A DNA stretch of 64,000 bases from Pleurocapsa minor HA4230-MV1. GTDB lineage: Bacteria; Cyanobacteriota; Cyanobacteriia; Cyanobacteriales; Xenococcaceae. Of this stretch, positions 63,934-64,000 are shown in pieces; positions within the stretch are counted from its first letter, which is position 1, and each line of letters begins with the position of its first letter. The notes below the pieces were generated by a model. It worked only from the letters and a program-made list of their open reading frames with translations, made no database searches and was not told where the DNA came from. A program made the position numbers and the translations under genes. The stretch covers positions 1 to 64,000 of the forward strand of contig JAHHHZ010000031.1 in assembly GCA_019359095.1 (NCBI GenBank). The letters are read 5' to 3'.

Positions 63934-64000
63934 ACTCTTTCAGTAGGAATAAATCAGTATTGCTGTCTACCCAATCAAGAAATATCAATGTTTAATGATG

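Overview
The window comes from a cyanobacterium. The palindrome GCGATCGC (HIP1) recurs throughout both genes and spacers, base composition is AT-leaning, and the gene set is cyanobacterial: sasA with a KaiB-like sensor domain, CPP1-like, DUF2839, DUF3143, DUF1816 and DUF2993 proteins, long IspH and PEP carboxylase forms, a Zur-type Fur protein, a GH57 branching enzyme and a CheA-like kinase with two receiver domains. Many intergenic heptanucleotide arrays and short palindromic repeats suggest a large, repeat-rich genome. The species cannot be named from the sequence alone.

Layout. 1-7.5 kb is housekeeping: nadC, pyrG, an MtnX-like phosphatase, DUF2839, CPP1-like, a PrxQ peroxiredoxin and phosphate permease genes pstC-pstA (no pstS or pstB beside them). 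7.5-12.8 kb is accessory: a pentapeptide-repeat membrane protein with a striking Ala/Gly/Val low-complexity core, a MNT-type nucleotidyltransferase that looks nonsense-truncated, an Rpn-type nuclease gene and a SpoIID-like protein. 12.9-16.4 kb is one CheA-like hybrid kinase lacking an Hpt domain. 16.7-22.8 kb holds purU, rsmA, an alkyltransferase-like gene, rlmN, zur, purS-purQ and a mutarotase. 23-36 kb mixes a 55-residue ORF with a strong ribosome binding site, an orphan TpsB transporter, dprA, a pRiA4b ORF-3 protein carrying an in-frame palindromic insertion, GIY-YIG, TspO-like, DUF2993, SLH lipoprotein, response regulator, Crp/Fnr and a saccharopine-dehydrogenase-like protein. 36-50 kb has hypothetical genes, a second Rpn gene with a deleted sister copy beside it, ispH, tyrA, GH57 branching enzyme, sasA, ppc and a PhzF protein. 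50-53 kb has a gamma-glutamyltransferase and a Ser/Thr kinase gene eroded at both ends.

The most interesting part is 53-63.5 kb. Three paralogous small genes (55900, 56660, 58257) each encode a 31-residue leader ending in Ser-Gly-Gly followed by a beta-gamma-crystallin-like domain. Downstream lie a C39-peptidase ABC exporter (59754) and an HlyD adaptor (62072), the machinery that cleaves and exports double-glycine-leader peptides. A fourth crystallin copy survives as a fragment near 57.2 kb. All three cargo genes and the exporter share the same promoter layout: an ACTTTAGT/ACTAAAGT dyad, then 37-38 bp, two AGAYKTTT repeats exactly 11 bp apart, then a TAnnnT -10 box exactly 25 bp after the second repeat. 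A membrane histidine kinase at 53305 carries the same dyad. I read this as a co-regulated secretion system for calcium-binding crystallin-type proteins. The architecture is visible in the sequence; secretion, calcium binding and regulation by the kinase are inferences.

Start codons were moved inward from the longest open frame where an internal ATG fits the family better (nadC, both Rpn genes, zur, tpsB, the pRiA4b protein, Crp/Fnr). No rRNA, tRNA or CRISPR array was recognised.
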